64,000 nucleotides of DNA from NCBI RefSeq assembly GCF_014851685.1, contig NZ_JACVAC010000001.1, positions 248,001 to 312,000 on the forward strand, written 5' to 3'. Below are positions 54,035-63,740 of this stretch, in pieces (position 1 is the first letter of the stretch; the number at the start of each line of letters is the position of its first letter). The notes beneath the pieces are model-generated. The model worked only from the letters and a program-made list of their open reading frames with translations. It did no database searches and was not told where the DNA came from. The translations under genes and the position numbers were made by a program. The stretch is from Pseudomonas sp. PDM05. GTDB taxonomy: Bacteria; Pseudomonadota; Gammaproteobacteria; Pseudomonadales; Pseudomonadaceae.

Positions 54035-55113
54035 GGCTTCGACTCCTGAGGGGCACGGTGCAGCGGGCTGACTTCACCGGCACGGCGCAGATATGAACTG
54101 GCATACGCCGCCGAACGTGCGGCCAACAGCGGATCATTGGAGGCTTCGATACCGCTGGGCAAAATCAGCGGGTCGAAGTTGATGTCGCGACAATCGCCGT
54201 TCGCTTGCGGCTGGCTGCTCTGCAACACCAGCGTCCCGGCGTTCAGCACCTTGTGCGCGCCTGCCCAGGTCTTGCTCGCGTCGTCCAACGGGTCGCCGGG
54301 GTTGGCCAGGGCCATGTTCAACTGCCAACGCAGGGGGCCAGCGCCTAGCCGCTGCACCAGGTCCTGCTCAAGAAAATCAGGCCCCGCCGGCGCGGTATCA
54401 CCCGCTGCATCCTGACTCAGCGGCACCATTGCCCAACGCACGGCCTGGCGCTTGCCATCGGCGTCCACCAGATAAAACGCATTGATCCCGTTGTAGGTTT
54501 CGGTCGCATAGCTGGCCGATGGCTTGGCCGTCTTGACCCACGCCAGAAACGCCGCCGTCTCCGGATGCGTGGCGAAAAATGCGGGCATGCTCGACGGGTT
54601 CGGCTTGCCGGTAGCCGGGTCCGGCGCGCCGGCCTTGAGCAGCGCGTAAAACGCCTCGGGCGTACCCACCGGGAATACCGGCATGCTGTTCATCCCGGTG
54701 CGCCATTGCTGGCCGTTGGCCTGAGTGAATTGCACGGCAAAACTGCGGATCGGCACACTGCCGTCCGGCGCATACGGGTTGCCGCTGGGCAAGGCAAAAC
54801 GGCCGATGACCGGAGTCTTGGCCGCGCTGAATACCTGTGCGCTGGAATAGGCACGTGCCTCGGGGCTACTTTCGAAATAACCCGCAACGCATACGCCCTT
54901 GGCATGGTTACGCCGGAAACCCGGGTGCACACCGTTGTTGGTTTCCAAGGCATTCACCAAGGTTTTCGGACGCAGGCGTTGTGGGTCGAGCGTGCCGTTG
55001 ACGTAGGCAAACGCCCCGGCCACCAGCGCGACCACGGCACCGATACCGGCGAGTCGCGCGATCAGGCTCGCCGTACTCAACGGGGGACGGGGTGGTGATG
55101 AGTGATCTACCAT
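54031..55113 (-). CDS. Catalase-family peroxidase (SrpA-like), membrane-anchored
   Basis: Protein of 360 residues, shorter than true catalases, with an N-terminal hydrophobic segment (about residues 16-40) that should export or anchor it. The distal His lies in GFRRNHAKGVCVAGYF and a candidate proximal haem Tyr in RSAAYASSYLRR near the C-terminus. SrpA-type proteins act mainly as peroxidases rather than catalases. It is the first gene of a two-gene unit with cytochrome b561. It is divergent from an ECF sigma gene, and the shared gap carries matched ECF-type promoters. Confidence 0.88.
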   Translation of the reverse strand: MVDHSSPPRPPLSTASLIARLAGIGAVVALVAGAFAYVNGTLDPQRLRPKTLVNALETNNGVHPGFRRNHAKGVCVAGYFESSPEARAYSSAQVFSAAKTPVIGRFALPSGNPYAPDGSVPIRSFAVQFTQANGQQWRTGMNSMPVFPVGTPEAFYALLKAGAPDPATGKPNPSSMPAFFATHPETAAFLAWVKTAKPSASYATETYNGINAFYLVDADGKRQAVRWAMVPLSQDAAGDTAPAGPDFLEQDLVQRLGAGPLRWQLNMALANPGDPLDDASKTWAGAHKVLNAGTLVLQSSQPQANGDCRDINFDPLILPSGIEASNDPLLAARSAAYASSYLRRAGEVSPLHRAPQESKP

Positions 55114-55170
55114 GAAGGAACTCCAGGGCCAGGGGCCTCAGGGGGGATGGAACATAAGGTCGGAGCATTA

Positions 55171-55251
55171 GGACGAACGCCAACCGCCTCTATTCCCTGG
55201 CCAACGACTTAATTTTCCGGCCCCGGGAATAACCGCCAACGCCGGACGTCT
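55171..55251. promoter_or_regulatory. Matched divergent ECF-type promoters
   Basis: Plus strand: GGGAATA (55225-55231), 15 bases, then CGTCT (55247-55251), serving the sigma gene. Minus strand: GGGAATA (55197-55191), 15 bases, then CGTCC (55175-55171), serving the peroxidase gene. Identical -35 boxes and spacers imply that the encoded sigma factor drives both directions. Confidence 0.7.
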
Positions 55252-55267
55252 CTCTAGTCCCAGCGCA

Positions 55268-55792
55268 ATGACCAGCCAGAACTCCATGCATGAACTCGAC
55301 GCAGCGTTACGTGAACTCATCCCCAGGCTACGGCGCTTTGCCGTGTCCCTGACCCGTAACGCCAGCAGCGCCGACGACCTGGTGCAATCGACCCTGGAAC
55401 GGGCGCTCACCCGCTGGGTCGGCAAGCGCAGCGAAGGCGATTTGCGTGCGTGGCTGTTTTCGATCCTCTACCGGCAGTTCCTCGACGCTCACCGGCGCAC
55501 CCGACGCTATGCGCGCATGCTCGAATTGTTCACCGGCCGCGAGGAGGCGCAGCCGTCGGTGGAACGCACGGTGATCGCCCAATCCACCCTGCAAGCCTTC
55601 GACCTGCTCAACACCGAGCAGCGGGCCCTGCTGCTGTGGGTCTCGGTCGAAGGCTTGAGCTACAAGGAAGTCGCCGACATCCTGGAGGTGCCCATCGGCA
55701 CCGTGATGTCGCGTCTGTCCCGCGCGCGCCAAGCCTTGCGTCAACTCAGCGATGGCGAAATTGCCAGCCCTTCCCTGCGGATACTCAAATGA
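55268..55792 (+). CDS. ECF RNA polymerase sigma factor
   Basis: Sigma-70 family protein of 174 residues with only regions 2 and 4. Region 2 includes DDLVQSTLERALTRW and DLRAWLFSILYRQFLDAHRR. Region 4 includes LSYKEVADILEVPIGTVMSRLSRARQAL. The anti-sigma gene overlaps its stop by four bases. The start at 55268 lies 17 bases after the -10-like box, giving a very short leader; a second Met lies six codons on. It probably controls its own operon and the divergent peroxidase, pointing to an oxidative-stress role. Confidence 0.92.
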   Translation: MTSQNSMHELDAALRELIPRLRRFAVSLTRNASSADDLVQSTLERALTRWVGKRSEGDLRAWLFSILYRQFLDAHRRTRRYARMLELFTGREEAQPSVERTVIAQSTLQAFDLLNTEQRALLLWVSVEGLSYKEVADILEVPIGTVMSRLSRARQALRQLSDGEIASPSLRILK

Positions 55793-56526
55793 TCAGCCTG
55801 CCCCCCAGCGAACGCGATTTGCATGCCTACGTCGACCACCAATTGGCGGACAGTGACCGGCGCCTCCTCGACACCTGGCTGGCCGCCCACCCCGACGTCG
55901 CGGCCCAGGTCCACGCCTGGCAGCAGGACGCACAGTTGCTGCGCGCCGCACTCGGCGCAGCCCTGCAACAGCCGAGCAACCCCGCGCTGGACCCGGCGCT
56001 GATCCGCCAACGCCGCAAACGCCAGACCCGCCGACACTTCGCCACGGCGGCGCTGCTGTTGCTCGCCGTCAGCCTCGGCGGCATCGGCGGCTGGCAGGCC
56101 CGCGAAGCAACGCAAACGCCCCTGCTGCCCATGGCCGACGCCATGCAGGCGTATCGCTTGTTTGCCAGGGACGGCGTGCTGCCCGCCGACTATCACGTGC
56201 AGGACGGCGGCAGCATGCAAGCCTGGATCGACCGCTACTTCAGCCAAGCCAGCCGCCTGCCGGACTTGAGCGCAGCCGGCTACACAGCGGTCAGCGGGCG
56301 TTTGCTCACGACCGACCAAGGCGCGGCGGCGATGGTGTTGTATGAGGATCAACAAGGTCGGCGCATCAGCTTCTATATTCGCCCGCCGGGCCCGGACAAC
56401 GGTTTCCTGCCCCGTGGCAGCCGCAGCGCCGATGGCTTGCAGGCCGAGTACTGGTCCGGCGGCGGCTACAACTATGCGATGGTCAGCCCAGAGGGCGAAC
56501 CCACCACGGCACTGCTGAAGTTCTAG
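55789..56526 (+). CDS. Transmembrane anti-sigma factor
   Basis: Protein of 245 residues. The N-terminal part (about residues 1-80) starts ISLPPSERDLHAYVDHQLADSDR, a pattern typical of anti-sigma domains, but lacks the HxxxCxxC zinc motif. One membrane helix (AALLLLAVSLGGIGGW, near residue 83-98) is followed by a periplasmic domain ending in EYWSGGGYNYAMVSPEG. It would hold the ECF sigma factor at the membrane until a periplasmic signal arrives. The ATG overlaps the sigma stop (ATGA). Confidence 0.88.
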   Translation: MISLPPSERDLHAYVDHQLADSDRRLLDTWLAAHPDVAAQVHAWQQDAQLLRAALGAALQQPSNPALDPALIRQRRKRQTRRHFATAALLLLAVSLGGIGGWQAREATQTPLLPMADAMQAYRLFARDGVLPADYHVQDGGSMQAWIDRYFSQASRLPDLSAAGYTAVSGRLLTTDQGAAAMVLYEDQQGRRISFYIRPPGPDNGFLPRGSRSADGLQAEYWSGGGYNYAMVSPEGEPTTALLKF

Positions 56527-56681
56527 AAGCCCCTGCCCACAGTCACGTTGCGCAAGTCGATACCGGCCGGCGGCGGGAGCGGCCATCTGCTTTTGCGATC
56601 GCTGGCCAGCGCATTTTGTATTGGTTAAATTGGCGCGCTTTCCCGCAAAATAGCGCCCCTCACTAGACGGAACCCGCCCCA

Positions 56682-57752
56682 TTGGCCCTACCCAACACCC
56701 TGCGCCGTTTATTCGCCAAGCCTGCCGCGGCCGAGGTTGACGAGGTGTCTGCGTATTTTCAGGACAAGGCCCAACGCCAGGGCTACACCCTCAGCCCCAG
56801 CCAGCAGCAGGTCATCGAACGCATGACGCTGCTGGCCGGGGCCTTGCAGCAAGCGGGGCCAGCGCCGCGCAGCCTGTATCTGCATGGCGCCGTGGGACGC
56901 GGTAAAAGCTGGTTGCTCGATGGTTTTTTCCAGGCACTGCCCCTGGCCGAAAAGCGCCGCGTGCACTTCCACGATTTTTTTGCCCGCCTGCACCAGGGTA
57001 TGTTCCGCCATCGCCAGCAGCCCGACGCCCTCGCGGTGACCCTGGATGAATTGCTGGAAGACTGTCGCGTGCTGTGTTTCGACGAATTCCACGTCCATGA
57101 CATCGGCGACGCGATGCTTATCACACGCCTGTTCAAAGCGTTGTTCGAACGGGGTGTGCTGGTACTGGTGACCTCCAACTACGCGCCGGCGGGGCTGCTG
57201 CCGAACCCGCTGTACCACCAGCGGTTCAAGCCGGTGATCGAACTGATCGATGCGCGCATGGACGTCATGGAGGTCAACGCGCCCCAGGACTACCGTGGCT
57301 TGGCGCAAAATCACGACCAACAGCGCTTCACCCAGGGCCGCTTCGTGTGCCCGGGCAGCCCGGCACAACGCCAGGCACTGAGCTTGCCAGCGGCCGATTG
57401 CGCCGCCCTCAGCCTGACCGTCGGCACCCGCCAGCTGCGAGTCCGTGGCCACGAGGGGCGCACCATCGCCTTTACCTTCAACGATGTGTGCGAGCAACCC
57501 ACGGCGGTGCTGGACTACCTGTTGCTGTGCGACGACTTCGACCACTGGATCATCGACGGCCTGCCGGAGCTGGCGGAGTGTCCGATTGCCGTGCAGCAGC
57601 GTTTTATCAATCTGGTGGACGTGCTCTACGACAAGGACAAACACCTGATCCTGATCGGCGAACAACCCCTTGCCCACGCGTTGCGCGGCCAGGCCATCGA
57701 CCTCTCTCGCACCGTCAGTCGCCTGGGGCAATTGCAACAGAGCGACGCGTAA
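56682..57752 (+). CDS. zapE: Cell division protein ZapE (AFG1-like ATPase)
   Basis: P-loop ATPase of 356 residues of the AFG1/ZapE family, which in E. coli acts on the Z-ring. Walker A is LHGAVGRGKSWLLD (residues 67-80), Walker B is VLCFDEFHVHD, and sensor residues follow in LVTSNYAPAGLLPNPL. The apparent start is TTG at 56682; no better upstream signal is seen, and the next Met is inside the conserved domain. It is a single gene followed by the LRR-kinase after 52 bases. Confidence 0.9.
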   Translation: MALPNTLRRLFAKPAAAEVDEVSAYFQDKAQRQGYTLSPSQQQVIERMTLLAGALQQAGPAPRSLYLHGAVGRGKSWLLDGFFQALPLAEKRRVHFHDFFARLHQGMFRHRQQPDALAVTLDELLEDCRVLCFDEFHVHDIGDAMLITRLFKALFERGVLVLVTSNYAPAGLLPNPLYHQRFKPVIELIDARMDVMEVNAPQDYRGLAQNHDQQRFTQGRFVCPGSPAQRQALSLPAADCAALSLTVGTRQLRVRGHEGRTIAFTFNDVCEQPTAVLDYLLLCDDFDHWIIDGLPELAECPIAVQQRFINLVDVLYDKDKHLILIGEQPLAHALRGQAIDLSRTVSRLGQLQQSDA

Positions 57753-57804
57753 CCGTTATCATGGGCGCCGCTTGCGTCCCCACCGCCCAGAGACTGCGCC
57801 GTTC

Positions 57805-59106
57805 ATGCATACCCTCGCCCAACTCAAGGCCGGCCAACTGGCTGGCATCACGCGCCTGGACCTGTCCTGCGGGCTGACCGAATTCCCCCGGGAAATCTTC
57901 GCGCTGGCCGACTCCCTGGAAATCCTCAACCTCAGCGGCAACGCCCTGAGCCACCTGCCTGAGGACCTGCACCGCCTGCCGCACCTGCGCGTGCTGTTCT
58001 GCTCGGACAACCGCTTCACCGAACTGCCGCCATGCCTGGGCCAGTGCGCCAAGCTGAGCATGATCGGCTTCAAGGCCAACCAGATCACGCAGGTGCACGC
58101 CGCCGCACTGCCGCCACTGCTGCGCTGGCTGATCCTCACCGATAACCAGATCAGCCAATTGCCCAGCGAATTGGGACGGCGCCCCTTGCTGCAAAAACTG
58201 ATGCTGGCCGGCAACCAACTGACGCACCTGCCGGAAAGCCTGGCCGACTGCCACAACCTCGAACTGCTGCGCATCGCCGCCAACCGCTTCACCCGCCTGC
58301 CGCAATGGCTGCTGACGCTGCCAAGCCTGACCTGGCTGGCGTATGCCGGCAATCCGGTGGAAATGGCGGTGGAGCTGCCTGGCGATGACAGCACGCCGAA
58401 TATCCCCTGGTCCGAACTGGAGCTGGCCGAAGTGCTGGGCGAAGGCGCCTCGGGGGTGATCCATAAGGCGCTGTGGAAAACCACGGGGCAATCCGTCGCG
58501 GTGAAGCTCTACAAAGGCACCATCACCAGCGACGGCTCGCCCCTGCATGAGATGCAAGCGTGCATCGCCGCCGGGCTGCACCCCAACCTGATCAAGGTCG
58601 AAGGTCGCGTGATCGGCCATCCTGAGGGTCAAGCGGCGCTGGTGATGGACCTGATCGACCCGAGCTACCGCAACCTCGCCGCCCTGCCGAGCCTGGCCTC
58701 GTGCACCCGTGACATCTACGCACCGGGCACCGTGTTCAGCCTGGAGGTGGCGTTGCGCATGGCACGGGGCATCGCCTCGGTCGCCGCGCATCTGCACCGG
58801 CATGGCATCACCCATGGTGACCTGTATGGCCACAATATTTTGTGGAATGAAGCCGGTGATTGCCTGCTTGGGGATTTTGGCGCGGCGTCGTTCCATGCCA
58901 CGACGGATACCGAGGAGACCCGGGCGTTGCAGCGCATTGAAGTGAGAGCGTTTGGGGTGCTGTTGGGAGAGTTGTTGGCGCGGGTCGAGACCCGGGTGAG
59001 TGACGAGCTGATCGGGTTGCGCGAGCGTTGCTGCCAACCTGATGTGCTGGCGCGTCCAGGTTTCGCAGAAATCGAAACCTTGCTAAGCGCTATCGGACAC
59101 CACTAA
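57805..59106 (+). CDS. Leucine-rich-repeat protein fused to a Ser/Thr-type kinase domain
   Basis: Protein of 433 residues with no signal peptide or membrane helix. About eight leucine-rich repeats of ~23 residues fill residues 15-190 (for example LEILNLSGNALSHLPEDL). A eukaryotic-type kinase domain follows: glycine loop GEGASG (212-217), VAVKLYK with Lys234, HGDLYGHNIL (337-346) as catalytic loop and DFGAA at 357. The loop has HGD rather than HRD, so it is a non-RD kinase. The frame opens earlier within zapE but the ATG at 57805 fits the repeat start. Its target is unknown. Confidence 0.88.
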   Translation: MHTLAQLKAGQLAGITRLDLSCGLTEFPREIFALADSLEILNLSGNALSHLPEDLHRLPHLRVLFCSDNRFTELPPCLGQCAKLSMIGFKANQITQVHAAALPPLLRWLILTDNQISQLPSELGRRPLLQKLMLAGNQLTHLPESLADCHNLELLRIAANRFTRLPQWLLTLPSLTWLAYAGNPVEMAVELPGDDSTPNIPWSELELAEVLGEGASGVIHKALWKTTGQSVAVKLYKGTITSDGSPLHEMQACIAAGLHPNLIKVEGRVIGHPEGQAALVMDLIDPSYRNLAALPSLASCTRDIYAPGTVFSLEVALRMARGIASVAAHLHRHGITHGDLYGHNILWNEAGDCLLGDFGAASFHATTDTEETRALQRIEVRAFGVLLGELLARVETRVSDELIGLRERCCQPDVLARPGFAEIETLLSAIGHH

Positions 59107-59111
59107 CCCCA

Positions 59112-59199
59112 TGTGGGAGCGGGCTTGCCCGCGAAAGCGGTGTGTCAGTCAAAGGTGTTCCAACTGATCCCGCGCTTTCGCGAGCAAGCCCGCTCCCAG
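59112..59199. repeat. REP/BIME palindromic element
   Basis: The left arm TGTGGGAGCGGGCTTGCCCG and right arm CGAGCAAGCCCGCTCCCA are separated by about 45 bases. It lies between the convergent LRR-kinase and yebC-type genes. Confidence 0.9.
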
Positions 59200-59227
59200 A
59201 TTTCGGATTGCATGTGGTCTGCTGGAA

Positions 59228-59935
59228 TCAGCCAGCCAGGCCGACGAACATGTCCTGCACGTCGTCGTGGTTGTCCAGGCCTTCGAGGAAAGCCTCGACT
59301 TCGGCCATCTGCTCATCGCTCAAACCGCTCACCGGGTTCTTCGCGAGGTAGCCCAACTTGGCCGACAACACGGTGAAACCCTGCTCCGGCAGTGCTTTCT
59401 GTACCGCATCCAGGTCAGTGGTCTCGGTGATGAACAGGGTGGTGCCCTCTTCTTCACCGGCTTCGAAATCCTGGGCACCGGCTTCGATCGCGGCCATTTC
59501 AGGATCAGCGTCCGGCGTGTCCGCCGAGGCTTCGATCAGGCCGACATGGTTGAAGTCCCAGGCCACGGAGCCGGAAGCACCGAGTTGGCCCTTGCGGAAC
59601 GCCACGCGGATTTCCGCCACGGTGCGGTTGATGTTGTCGGTCACGCACTCGACGATCAGCGGCACCTGGTGCGGCGCGAACCCTTCGTAGGTCACGCGGT
59701 GGTACTGCACGGTTTCACCCAGCAGGCCTGCGCCTTTCTTGATCGCGCGGTCCAGGGTTTCCTTGGGCATCGAGGCCTTTTTGGCCTGTTCCACCACCAG
59801 ACGCAGGTGGGCGTTGGTGGAGGTGTCGGCGCCGTTGCGGGCAGCGATGGTGATTTCTTTCACCAGCTTGCCGAAGATCTTGCCCTTGGCATTGGCTGCC
59901 GCTTCTTTATGTTTGACTTTCCACTGTGCGCCCAT
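59228..59935 (-). CDS. YebC/PmpR-family regulatory or translation factor
   Basis: Protein of 235 residues, the normal length. The conserved start [37 protein letters not shown] (quoted in family terms as K..A...KG..F.KL.KEI..AAR.G) and GGLDEQMA-like C-terminal acidic part are present. The family includes regulators such as PmpR and proteins that help ribosomes through polyproline. This member belongs to the shorter YeeN-like branch by its N-terminus, and pseudomonads also carry a second, ruvC-linked copy. The gene stands alone. Confidence 0.85.
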   Translation of the reverse strand: MGAQWKVKHKEAAANAKGKIFGKLVKEITIAARNGADTSTNAHLRLVVEQAKKASMPKETLDRAIKKGAGLLGETVQYHRVTYEGFAPHQVPLIVECVTDNINRTVAEIRVAFRKGQLGASGSVAWDFNHVGLIEASADTPDADPEMAAIEAGAQDFEAGEEEGTTLFITETTDLDAVQKALPEQGFTVLSAKLGYLAKNPVSGLSDEQMAEVEAFLEGLDNHDDVQDMFVGLAG

Positions 59936-60034
59936 GACTCACTCTCTTCTGTCCATCGCGCCCAAACGTCTACTGGCGGGCGCTTTGGGGGCAGAGTTTA
60001 TAGGGCAAAAACGCAACGTTCCACCAAAAAACCG

Positions 60035-60892
60035 TCAGGGCGCCAACTCGAAAAATGCCTGGATCAAGCGCAATGAGCGACGCCGCTCCAGGCAGCCGAG
60101 CAGATGGCGGTTGACCAAGCCGTCACCTTGCAGGGGAATCGCCCGCACCCGTGGGTCGGGGCTGACTTCCATCGACGACACCACCCCCACGCCCAGTTCA
60201 GCGGCGACGGCCTCGGTCACCGCCTCGCGGCTGTCCAGTTCCAGCAACACCTTGGGCTGCACAGCGGCCGCCTGACAGGCCTCATCAAAAGTGCGCCGGG
60301 TGATGGAGGTCGGCTCACGCAGCACCATGATCACCCCGTGCAACTGCTCCAGCGCAATGCCCTCGGGCTGCATCGCCCAGGGGTGGCTGACCGGCACCAG
60401 CGCGCAGATCCGCGATTCACTCAACGCTTGCAGATGCAGGCCGTTGCGCGGTTCCACTTCGGTCAACACCGCCACATCCGCGTGCTCCGAGAGTAACGCC
60501 GCCAGGGTTTCCTGGGCGTTGCCCAGGCGCAGGTTGACGGTGATGCCGGGGTAGCGCGCACGCAGGCTGGCGAGCATCGGCATCACCAGATGCGGGCCGT
60601 CGGCCGCCACTTCGAGGCGCCCGCTGAGCAACTGGCGATTGGCCTCCAGCATCGTCTGCGCCTCGTCCACCAGGCCGAAAATCGCCCGGGTGATCGCCGC
60701 CAAACGTGCGCCCTCTTCGGTCAATTCCACCCGTCGCGCGGTACGGCGCAGCAAGGGGATCTGGTAGTGCTCTTCCAGGGCCTTGATGTGCCCGGTCACC
60801 GCCGGTTGGCTGATAAACAGCCGCGCCGCCGCCCGGGTAAAGCTGCCCTCGCGGGCCACGGCATCGAATGCACGCAGTTGGAACAGGTTCAT
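60035..60892 (-). CDS. LysR-family regulator of phosphonate catabolism
   Basis: Regulator of 285 residues. The DNA-binding domain is clear (LFQLRAFDAVAREGSFTRAA, FISQPAVTGHIKALEEHY, LLRRTARRVELTEEGARL). The effector domain follows from about residue 90. The start at 60892 (MNLFQLRAF) is the family start; the open frame continues far upstream through the antisense of phnW and is meaningless there. It is divergent from phnW with a 111-base gap, so it most likely activates phnWX in response to 2-aminoethylphosphonate or a product. Confidence 0.92.
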   Translation of the reverse strand: MNLFQLRAFDAVAREGSFTRAAARLFISQPAVTGHIKALEEHYQIPLLRRTARRVELTEEGARLAAITRAIFGLVDEAQTMLEANRQLLSGRLEVAADGPHLVMPMLASLRARYPGITVNLRLGNAQETLAALLSEHADVAVLTEVEPRNGLHLQALSESRICALVPVSHPWAMQPEGIALEQLHGVIMVLREPTSITRRTFDEACQAAAVQPKVLLELDSREAVTEAVAAELGVGVVSSMEVSPDPRVRAIPLQGDGLVNRHLLGCLERRRSLRLIQAFFELAP

Positions 60893-61003
60893 GGTTATCG
60901 GCCTCACTGATAGCTCGCATAACAACAAACAATTTGATTGATAACAAGCCAAACTGCAATTTAGGCGCCGTAGCTTGAATCGATGGCTTGACGAGGATTT
61001 GCA

Positions 61004-62125
61004 ATGACCGCGCCTGTACTGCTCACCCCCGGCCCCCTGACCACCTCTGCCCGCACCCGCCAGGCGATGCTGGTGGACTGGGGTTCCTGGGATGAGCGCT
61101 TCAACCAACTGACCGCCAGCGTCTGCGAGCAATTGCTGGCGATCATCGACGGCGCCGACAGTCATCACTGCGTACCGTTGCAGGGCAGCGGCACCTTCGC
61201 CGTCGAAGCCGCCATCGGCACGCTGGTGCCCCGCGAGGGCAAGGTGCTGGTGCTGATCAACGGCGCCTACGGCAAGCGCCTGGCGAAGATCTGCGACGTG
61301 CTGGGCCGTGCCGTCAGCACCTTTGAAACCGCCGAAGGCCAACCCACCACCGCCACCGATGTCGACCGCCTGCTGCGCGCCGACCCGCGCATCAGCCACG
61401 TTGCCTTGATTCACTGCGAAACCAGCACCGGCATCCTCAACCCGCTGGCCGCGATCGCCGACGTGGTCAAGCGCCACGGCAAGCGCCTGATCATCGACGC
61501 CATGAGCTCCTTCGGCGCACTGCCCATTGACGCCCGCGCCGTGCCGTTCGATGCGCTGATCGCCGCCTCGGGCAAGTGCCTGGAAGGCGTGCCGGGCATG
61601 GGCTTTGTCTTTGCCGACAAACAGGCCTTGGCCGCCGCCCAGGGCAACTGCCACTCCCTGGCGCTGGACCTGTTCGACCAGCACGCGTACATGGCCAAGA
61701 CCGGCCAATGGCGCTTCACCCCGCCGACCCACGTGGTCGCCGCACTGCATGAAGCGCTGGTGCAATACGCCGAAGAAGGCGGCCTGCGCGCACGCCATCA
61801 ACGCTATGCGCGCAATTGCCAGGCGCTGCTGGACGGCATGGCCGACCTGGGCCTGCGCAGCTTTCTGCCGGCGGCGATCCAGGCGCCGATCATCGTCACG
61901 TTCCACGCCCCGCACGACCCGCGTTACCAGTTCAAGGACTTCTACGAACGGGTCAAGGCCAAGGGTTTCATCCTCTACCCCGGCAAATTGACCGAAGTCG
62001 ACACCTTCCGCGTCGGCTGTATCGGCCATGTCGACACCCCGCAAATGCGCGCCGCCATCACCGCCATCGGCGACGCACTGCGTGCCATGGGCATCACCCC
62101 TTCCTCTATTGGATCGCCAGCATGA
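61004..62125 (+). CDS. phnW: 2-Aminoethylphosphonate-pyruvate transaminase
   Basis: PLP-dependent aminotransferase of 373 residues that converts 2-aminoethylphosphonate and pyruvate to phosphonoacetaldehyde and alanine. The start [28 protein letters not shown] is typical of the family. The PLP Lys is in [15 protein letters not shown], and [20 protein letters not shown] binds the cofactor phosphate. The stop overlaps phnX (ATGA), so the two steps are co-translated. Confidence 0.95.
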   Translation: MTAPVLLTPGPLTTSARTRQAMLVDWGSWDERFNQLTASVCEQLLAIIDGADSHHCVPLQGSGTFAVEAAIGTLVPREGKVLVLINGAYGKRLAKICDVLGRAVSTFETAEGQPTTATDVDRLLRADPRISHVALIHCETSTGILNPLAAIADVVKRHGKRLIIDAMSSFGALPIDARAVPFDALIAASGKCLEGVPGMGFVFADKQALAAAQGNCHSLALDLFDQHAYMAKTGQWRFTPPTHVVAALHEALVQYAEEGGLRARHQRYARNCQALLDGMADLGLRSFLPAAIQAPIIVTFHAPHDPRYQFKDFYERVKAKGFILYPGKLTEVDTFRVGCIGHVDTPQMRAAITAIGDALRAMGITPSSIGSPA

Positions 62126-62949
62126 ACTATCAGACCCCCAACACCCTCCAGGCCGTGATCCTCGACTGGGCCGGCACCGTGGTCGACTTCGGCTCCTTTG
62201 CGCCCACGCAGATCTTTGTCGAGGCATTTGCCGAGTTCGACGTGCAAGTCTCCATCGAAGAAGCCCGCGGCCCGATGGGCATGGGCAAGTGGGACCACAT
62301 CCGCACCCTGTGCAACCTGCCGCAGGTGGCCGAGCGCTACCGCCAGGCATTCGGGCGCACGCCAACGGATGATGACGTGACGGCCATCTACCAGCGCTTC
62401 ATGCCCTTGCAGATCGAGAAGATCGCCGAGCACTCGGCGCTGATCCCCGGCGCCCTCGACACCATTGCCCGGTTGCGCTTGCAAGGGCTCAAGATCGGTT
62501 CCTGCTCCGGCTACCCCAAGCAGGTGATGGACAAGGTGGTCGCGCTGGCCGCCACCAACGGCTATTACGCCGACCATGTGGTCGCCACCGACGAAGTGCC
62601 CAACGGCCGCCCCTGGCCGGCCCAGGCCCTGGCCAACGTGATCGCCCTGGGCATCGATGACGTGGCCGCCTGCGTGAAGGTCGACGACACCGTGCCGGGC
62701 ATCCTCGAAGGCCGCCGCGCCGGGATGTGGACCGTCGCGCTGACCTGCTCCGGCAATGCGCTGGGCCTGACCCATGAGCAGTTCCGCGCCCTGGACCCGA
62801 GCACCTTGGCCAGTGAACGCACGCGCATCGAAGCACTGTTCGCAGGCTCGCGCCCGCACTACCTGATCGACACCATCGCCGAGTTGCCAGCGGTGATCGC
62901 CGAGATCAACGCACGGCTGGCCCGTGGGGAAATTCCGCAAGCTCAATGA
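62122..62949 (+). CDS. phnX: Phosphonoacetaldehyde hydrolase
   Basis: HAD-family enzyme of 275 residues, the standard length, that cleaves the C-P bond of phosphonoacetaldehyde to acetaldehyde and phosphate. The nucleophile Asp is in [16 protein letters not shown]. The Schiff-base Lys is in [11 protein letters not shown], and [20 protein letters not shown] is the third HAD motif. The ATG at 62122 overlaps the phnW stop; the frame opens earlier without a start signal. It gives the cell phosphorus and nitrogen from 2-aminoethylphosphonate. Confidence 0.96.
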   Translation: MNYQTPNTLQAVILDWAGTVVDFGSFAPTQIFVEAFAEFDVQVSIEEARGPMGMGKWDHIRTLCNLPQVAERYRQAFGRTPTDDDVTAIYQRFMPLQIEKIAEHSALIPGALDTIARLRLQGLKIGSCSGYPKQVMDKVVALAATNGYYADHVVATDEVPNGRPWPAQALANVIALGIDDVAACVKVDDTVPGILEGRRAGMWTVALTCSGNALGLTHEQFRALDPSTLASERTRIEALFAGSRPHYLIDTIAELPAVIAEINARLARGEIPQAQ

Positions 62950-63058
62950 TAGAGGTCAAGACAACGGCATTTACCCCAGGCAAAGTGCTCAAAACCGGCA
63001 TACAGTTAAGTCACTGCGTCACCGAAGAACGCAATGCTGTTCCGTGAAGAAACTGTAG

Positions 63059-63153
63059 CTGTGGCGAGGGTGCTTGCTCCCATTGGGGCGCGAAGCGGCC
63101 CTGAACAGAGGGACTGCTGCGCAGCCCAACGGGAGCAAGCGCCCTCGCCACAG
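63059..63153. repeat. Extragenic palindrome of a second type
   Basis: The left arm CTGTGGCGAGGGTGCTTGCT and its inverse AGCAAGCGCCCTCGCCACAG differ from the REP arms in the rest of the window. Two smaller hairpins sit inside (GGGGCGCGAAGCGGCCC and GGGACTGCTGCGCAGCCC). It lies between phnX and the cytochrome gene. Confidence 0.8.
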
Positions 63154-63182
63154 GTTTGCCCTGATGAGTGAGGAACACAGCG

Positions 63183-63740
63183 ATGCCGTGGAAAAACTCC
63201 GATACGCGTTACAGCACCATGTCGATTGCGTTGCACTGGTTGATGGTGGTGCTACTGGCGGTGGTCTACGCCTGCATTGAATTGCGCGGCCAGTTCCCCA
63301 AAGGCAGCGGGGCGCGAACCCTGATTGTCGAGATGCACTTCATGTTGGGCCTCACCGTGTTTGTGCTGGTGTGGCTACGCCTGTTTGCACGCAGCCTGGG
63401 GGTGGCGCCGAAAATTGTGCCGACGCCGCCGAAATGGCAGAGCCTGTTGGCGACGCTGATGCACGTCGCGCTGTACGCACTGATGATTGGCATGCCGATC
63501 GCCGGTTGGCTGGTCGTCAGTGCCGAAGGGCACTCGGTGATGTTCTATGGCATTGAATTGCCGCCGTTGATCGCGGAGAACAAGGCACTGGCCAAAGAAA
63601 TCGAGGGCTGGCATGTGTGGTTCGGCAAGGTCGGGTATTGGTTGATTGGGTTGCATGCATTGGCGGGGATTTTTCACCATTACATCCTGCGCGATAACAC
63701 GGCCTTGCGCATGATACCCGGCAAGCGCGCTACCCCATGA
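63183..63740 (+). CDS. Cytochrome b561
   Basis: Inner-membrane di-haem cytochrome of 185 residues with four helices. Candidate haem His residues are in MSIALHWLMVV, VEMHFMLGLTV, LMHVALYALM and WFGKVGYWLIGLHALAGIFHH (the last quoted for position). It resembles the cytochrome at 53489-54034 in layout but not closely in sequence. The ATG at 63183 has AGGA eight bases upstream; a GTG five codons earlier is less likely. It overlaps the convergent gene by 11 bases. Its electron partner is unknown. Confidence 0.88.
   Translation: MPWKNSDTRYSTMSIALHWLMVVLLAVVYACIELRGQFPKGSGARTLIVEMHFMLGLTVFVLVWLRLFARSLGVAPKIVPTPPKWQSLLATLMHVALYALMIGMPIAGWLVVSAEGHSVMFYGIELPPLIAENKALAKEIEGWHVWFGKVGYWLIGLHALAGIFHHYILRDNTALRMIPGKRATP

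Noticed and set aside
60893..62365. N-terminal extension of the LysR regulator through the phnW region
   Set aside because: The extension is antisense to phnW and phnX. The regulator has a standard start at 60892.
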